Source: QVMG01 sp032073245 (GTDB lineage: Bacteria; Bacteroidota; Bacteroidia; Bacteroidales; Tannerellaceae). From it: a stretch of DNA of 64,000 nt. The stretch spans positions 1 through 64,000 of the forward strand of contig DAMANX010000016.1 in the NCBI GenBank assembly GCA_032073245.1. Reading direction: 5' to 3'. Under the pieces are notes generated by a model. It was not told the origin of the DNA, did not search any database, and was given only the letters and a program-made list of their open reading frames with translations. The position numbers and the translations under genes are program-made. Every line of letters starts with the position of its first letter. Position 1 is the stretch's first letter. Positions 60,773-64,000 of this stretch are shown one piece after another.

Positions 60773-62116
60773 CTAAATACCTGTATAATTATGCGGCGTT
60801 ATCGCCTTCAATTCTGATTTAACATTTTCACTTACGTTTAGCGTATCAATAAAACGCTGAATAGACATTTCTGTAATACCTTCATTTGTTCGCGTCAAAG
60901 CCTTTAAGGCTTCATAAGGTTTCGGATATCCTTCCCGGCGTAAAATCGTTTGGATACCTTCGGCTACTACAGCCCAACATTGTTCCAGGTCATCGTTAAG
61001 AGCCTTCTCATTTAATAACAATTTTCCAAGGCCTTTTGTTAAGCTTTTGAATGCAATTTCTATGTGAGCTAAGGGTACCCCAATATTACGAAGAACAGTT
61101 GAATCGGTTAAGTCACGTTGCAAACGTGAAATAGGCAATTTACCCGATAAATGTTCAAGAATGGCATTTGCCATTCCCAGATTACCTTCTGCATTTTCAA
61201 AATCAATTGGATTCACTTTATGCGGCATAGCAGAAGATCCCACCTCACCGGCTTTGATCTTTTGTTTGAAGTATTCCATTGATATATATTGCCAAAAGTC
61301 ACGATTAAGATCGATCAAAATGGTATCGATTCGTTTCAATCCGTCGAATATCGCTGATAGATTATCGTAATTGGATATTTGTGTAGTCCACTCTTCACGT
61401 TTTAATCCTAACACTTCATTTACAAACTTATTACCGAATGCACGCCAGTCATATTCCGGATAAGCAACATGATGAGCATTGAAATTACCCGTTGCTCCTC
61501 CAAATTTAGCTGAAACAGGAATCTGCTTTAATAGTTCCATTTGTTGTTCCAATCGATACACAAAAACCATTATTTCTTTACCTAGGCGAGTAGGTGAAGC
61601 CGGTTGCCCATGTGTTTTCGCTAACATAGGGATTTGCATCCATTCTTCTGCTCTGCTTTTCAACAAATCAATTACTTCCTGTAGTCCGGGATAATAAACA
61701 GCATCTAAAGCATCTTTCAAAGAAAGAGGCACTGCAGTATTATTGATATCCTGGGAAGTAAGTCCGAAATGAATAAACTCATGATACTCTTCAGAAAGCA
61801 ACAAATCTGTTTTTTCCTTAATAAAGTATTCGACTGCTTTTACATCATGATTAGTGATATTCTCGATATCTTTTATCCGTGAAGCATCCTCTTCTGAGAA
61901 GTATAAATAAATTGCCCGAAGTTCTTCTTTAATTTCCTTCTTATCCAGGGTGCTTAGTTGTGGCAAATACTCAGAAAGAGCGATCAGATATTCAATCTCT
62001 ACCCGTACCCGATATTTAATCAGTGCATATTCAGAAAAGTATGCAGACAGGCTTTCCGCTTTGTTTCGGTAACGGCCATCAATTGGAGAGATTGCAGTAA
62101 GTGTTGACAGTATCAT
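60773..62116 (-). CDS. purB: Adenylosuccinate lyase, 447 aa
   Basis: PurB acts twice in purine synthesis, cleaving SAICAR and adenylosuccinate to release fumarate. The N-terminus 'LTAISPIDGRYRNK' and the fumarase/lyase signature 'GSSAMPHKVNPIDFENAEGN' are clear, with 'KTHGQPASPTRLGKEI' holding an active-site His. The ATG at 62116 is preferred over an in-frame TTG nine bases upstream, as it places the conserved N-terminus directly after the start. Same strand as the rluB-type gene. Confidence 0.95.
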   Translation of the reverse strand: MILSTLTAISPIDGRYRNKAESLSAYFSEYALIKYRVRVEIEYLIALSEYLPQLSTLDKKEIKEELRAIYLYFSEEDASRIKDIENITNHDVKAVEYFIKEKTDLLLSEEYHEFIHFGLTSQDINNTAVPLSLKDALDAVYYPGLQEVIDLLKSRAEEWMQIPMLAKTHGQPASPTRLGKEIMVFVYRLEQQMELLKQIPVSAKFGGATGNFNAHHVAYPEYDWRAFGNKFVNEVLGLKREEWTTQISNYDNLSAIFDGLKRIDTILIDLNRDFWQYISMEYFKQKIKAGEVGSSAMPHKVNPIDFENAEGNLGMANAILEHLSGKLPISRLQRDLTDSTVLRNIGVPLAHIEIAFKSLTKGLGKLLLNEKALNDDLEQCWAVVAEGIQTILRREGYPKPYEALKALTRTNEGITEMSIQRFIDTLNVSENVKSELKAITPHNYTGI

Positions 62117-62139
62117 ATAGTTCAATCATATAAGGAATG

Positions 62140-62147
62140 CAAAGGTA
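62140..62147 (-). promoter_or_regulatory. -7 box (TACCTTTG) of purB
   Basis: On the minus strand TACCTTTG matches TAnnTTTG, 23 nt upstream of the ATG at 62116, consistent with that start. Confidence 0.55.
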
Positions 62148-62238
62148 ACACTTTCTTCGTAATTCGCAGCGTATGAGGTGTTTTTTTTGCTTTTATTATG
62201 ACCGGCTTAAAACATCTTGATTACCCTAACTTACAGAA

Positions 62239-63618
62239 CTATCCTCGAATTTCACGCCGACTTCGTATAGAAGAACTATAAACGCCAAACAGACAAAGTA
62301 AAGCGCTTATTACAAAGGTTATTCTCAAACTGCTTATCAGCTGAGGAGTAACTTCGGGTGATAAAGGAATTTTACCAATCATTAATGACATAGCCATCAT
62401 AGCAAGCCCCATACTGAAAGACTGTCCCACCAGGCGCATCGTACCGGTTGTAGCTGATGCCAGACCATATTCTTCTTTTGTTACAGAGCTCATGATTACA
62501 TTCGTATTAGGAGAGGAGAATGTACCGAATCCCAACCCTATAAAAGCCAGGACAATAAAAATATAGATAAAACTTGTTGTGGAAGAAAGGAAACATAAAC
62601 AAATAAGCCCCAATGCAATTATCAGCATGCCGGCAGAAGCCAGTTTGGTAGCAGAAACTTTATCCGATAATTTCCCCGATTGTAAAGAGATCACAGCTTG
62701 TATCAGTGATTGTGCGACAAGGATAAGCCCAGCCTGCGTAGGTGTTAAGCCCCTTACATATTGCAGATAAAGACTTAACATAAAAGAAATGGAAGTAGTT
62801 GCCGAATAATTGATCAATGCTGAGATTGATGCATGTTTGAACACCCTGTTACGAAAGAAAATATTGACATTAAAAACCGGTTCTTCTTGTCTACGTTCAA
62901 ACCAGGTAAAGAAAAGAAGTATCAGCAAACCCATTCCCGTAAGAAGAAATCCCATGATATGGGGCAACTGGGAGAATCCATAAATCAAAGAAGATAGTCC
63001 GGTAGCATAAATGATTGTTCCGGTATAGTCGAAAGCCCCTTTTTGTTCGTTTTTCCATTCTTGCTTCATCAATAAGAGCGCACCTACCAACACAAATAAA
63101 CTCATTAAGGCTGCGAGAAAAAATATACTATGCCAACCCAGCCATTGAGTCATAAAACCTCCAACGAATGGACCTACTGCCAGAGAGAAATAAACAGTTC
63201 CCGCATTCAAGCCTAATGCCCAGCCTCTACGTTCGGGTGGCACTACAGCTGTTATTATCGCCATATTCGTAGCAAACATCATCGAGCTACCTATTCCACT
63301 GAGAAACCGAAACAAAATAAGACTTGTACCTGATTGCGCCAGACCACACATTATCGAAAACACGAGAAAGACAAAGACTCCTGCGATAAAGACTTTCTTC
63401 CGTCCGAACATATCCGCAAAACGCGCACTGGGAATCTGGAAGATAGCAGTAGAAAGCATGTAAGAAGCCATAATCCAGCCCGAAGCACTGGCATTAAGTG
63501 AAAAATCCCTATTTATATAAGGGAGTGCCAGATTAAGAGCCGAACCCATCAATGGAACAAGCGACGCTGAAAGGCAGGTCACAAACAATATTGATTTATA
63601 ATTTAGCGGAGCTTCCAT
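62239..63618 (-). CDS. MFS transporter, DHA2/EmrB-QacA-like, 459 aa
   Basis: This inner-membrane proton-coupled exporter has about 14 hydrophobic segments. MFS motif A occurs as 'ARFADMFGRKKVF' (about 66-78 in this start), and motif C-like 'GPFVGGFMTQWLGWHSIFF' marks an antiporter of the drug-export branch. The substrate is unknown. ATGs exist at 63633 and 63618. The second is chosen because a -7 box ends at 63638, which would put transcription start at about the first ATG; this is uncertain. Upstream lies a dyad repeat array. Confidence 0.85.
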   Translation of the reverse strand: MEAPLNYKSILFVTCLSASLVPLMGSALNLALPYINRDFSLNASASGWIMASYMLSTAIFQIPSARFADMFGRKKVFIAGVFVFLVFSIMCGLAQSGTSLILFRFLSGIGSSMMFATNMAIITAVVPPERRGWALGLNAGTVYFSLAVGPFVGGFMTQWLGWHSIFFLAALMSLFVLVGALLLMKQEWKNEQKGAFDYTGTIIYATGLSSLIYGFSQLPHIMGFLLTGMGLLILLFFTWFERRQEEPVFNVNIFFRNRVFKHASISALINYSATTSISFMLSLYLQYVRGLTPTQAGLILVAQSLIQAVISLQSGKLSDKVSATKLASAGMLIIALGLICLCFLSSTTSFIYIFIVLAFIGLGFGTFSSPNTNVIMSSVTKEEYGLASATTGTMRLVGQSFSMGLAMMAMSLMIGKIPLSPEVTPQLISSLRITFVISALLCLFGVYSSSIRSRREIRG

Positions 63619-63637
63619 GTTCTTCTTTTCCATATAA

Positions 63638-63645
63638 CAAAGATA
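63638..63645 (-). promoter_or_regulatory. -7 box (TATCTTTG) of the MFS gene
   Basis: On the minus strand TATCTTTG matches TAnnTTTG, 19 nt before the ATG at 63618. A TTG-type -33 at consensus spacing is lacking. Confidence 0.45.
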
Positions 63646-63725
63646 GAAGTTTATTTGCTATCATTTACCTTCAAATAAACAGAATCCTTCATGCGTATAT
63701 ATGCTTAATAAAATTTGTGTCAACA

Positions 63726-63813
63726 GCATGGCACACTTGTGCCACCCGCATGGCACGGTTGTGTCACGGGCATGGCACAGTTGTGCCATCTATATGGCAT
63801 AGCTGTGGCACAA
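63726..63813. repeat. Four tandem 22-bp units, each with a TGGCAC-N4-GTGCCA-type dyad
   Basis: Units at 63726-63747, 63748-63769, 63770-63791 and 63792-63813 share the core ATGGCA...TGT. Each carries a dyad; units 1 and 3 are perfect, 2 and 4 have mismatches. The 22-bp period is about two helical turns, so the dyads lie on one DNA face. The array is in the 63634-63940 gap between the MFS gene and a plus-strand gene. There are no unique spacers, so it is not a CRISPR array. Confidence 0.75.
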
Positions 63814-63877
63814 CGGTGGTACGAAAGGTTTTGTTTAATGGAGAATACAACTGTAAGGGGGATTTTGTTCTGCGAAG

Positions 63878-63911
63878 ATTGGGTGAAATCGTTTAGTTGA
63901 TGTTATCTTTG
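63878..63911 (+). promoter_or_regulatory. Promoter of the partial gene at 63941
   Basis: ATTG (63878-63881), a 22-nt spacer and TATCTTTG (63904-63911) approximate the -33/-7 consensus, 29 nt before the ATG. Confidence 0.5.
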
Positions 63912-63940
63912 TCCATTCCTTCTAACAGAGAGATAAGCCG

Positions 63941-64000
63941 ATGATAATAATTAAAGATACAGAAGAATTAAAAGGAATAGAGTTGGTTGCAACTGTCGGT
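63941..64000 (+). CDS. 5' end of a gene, possibly ribF (riboflavin kinase/FAD synthetase)
   Basis: Only 20 codons are present; the gene runs off the window. The peptide ends in 'ELKGIELVATVG', which resembles the RibF start just before its 'GFFDGVHLGH' nucleotide-binding motif. That motif is not yet reached, so the call is tentative. A promoter-like sequence precedes it. Confidence 0.45.
   Translation, partial: MIIIKDTEELKGIELVATVG

Noticed and set aside
63726..63813. Short CRISPR array
   Set aside because: The 22-bp units are contiguous with no spacers and there are no cas genes.

Overview
The window looks like chromosomal DNA from a gut-type Bacteroidales, most likely Parabacteroides or another Tannerellaceae. 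This is inferred from four things: an AT-rich genome with TAnnTTTG-type -7 promoter boxes; Bacteroidetes-specific genes (HU-HIG protein, DUF4286, DUF3822, RprXY, the glycine-lipid acyltransferase pair, an exbB-exbD-exbD cluster); PorQ of the type IX secretion system (T9SS); and a large secreted protein that ends in a T9SS sorting domain. No search was run, so the genus is an inference.

Layout. Positions 1-4545 are accessory. They hold two compound inverted-repeat elements (173-419 and 1237-1352, the second containing a REP pair), an unknown gene, an HU-HIG DNA-binding protein, a tiny HTH-like gene and a compact phage-style lysis cassette: a membrane-anchored coiled-coil protein, a P5-like peptidoglycan hydrolase, and a lipoprotein with a C-terminal membrane helix and therefore the topology of a unimolecular spanin. 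This block and a lipoprotein gene abut the 3' end of tRNA-Ala(GGC). Next come a DUF4286 gene and ruvC, a 1413-residue leucine-rich-repeat T9SS cargo protein, gdhA divergent from an unusual receiver/PPDK_N fusion protein, a Spy-like periplasmic protein, an outer-membrane beta-barrel receptor and the RprX/RprY two-component pair.

Positions 21136-36598 (minus strand) carry a nearly complete division and cell-wall (dcw) cluster, in transcription order rsmH, ftsL-like, ftsI, murE, mraY, murD, ftsW, murG, murC, ftsQ, ftsA, ftsZ, yqeY. It makes the lipid II precursor, the septal synthase and the Z-ring. mraZ is not at its usual place. Divergent from it is a lipid run (a glycine-lipid O-/N-acyltransferase pair, then cardiolipin synthase). 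Two copies of an 18-bp dyad lie between the two transcription units.

Positions 40272-64000 are mostly housekeeping: rsmD, a DUF3822 gene, a RecD-like helicase, rsmI, a YjjG-type nucleotidase, pfkA, the ispH-cmk pair, porQ, tonB, a polyprenyl synthetase, tatD, tRNA-Ser(GGA) followed by the ExbB/ExbD energiser operon, a GNAT, an Lrp regulator, asnS, an RluB-type pseudouridine synthase with a very long disordered N-terminus, purB, an MFS exporter, and the first codons of a probable ribF.

The most unusual signals are the lysis-like cassette, the REP/inverted-repeat elements (one exactly fills the gap between yjjG and pfkA and supplies the yjjG stop codon), an 83-bp near-perfect palindrome upstream of the outer-membrane receptor, a four-unit 22-bp dyad array upstream of the MFS gene, the paired dyads upstream of the dcw cluster, and the receiver/ATP-grasp fusion protein. 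I found no CRISPR array, rRNA gene, insertion sequence or complete prophage.
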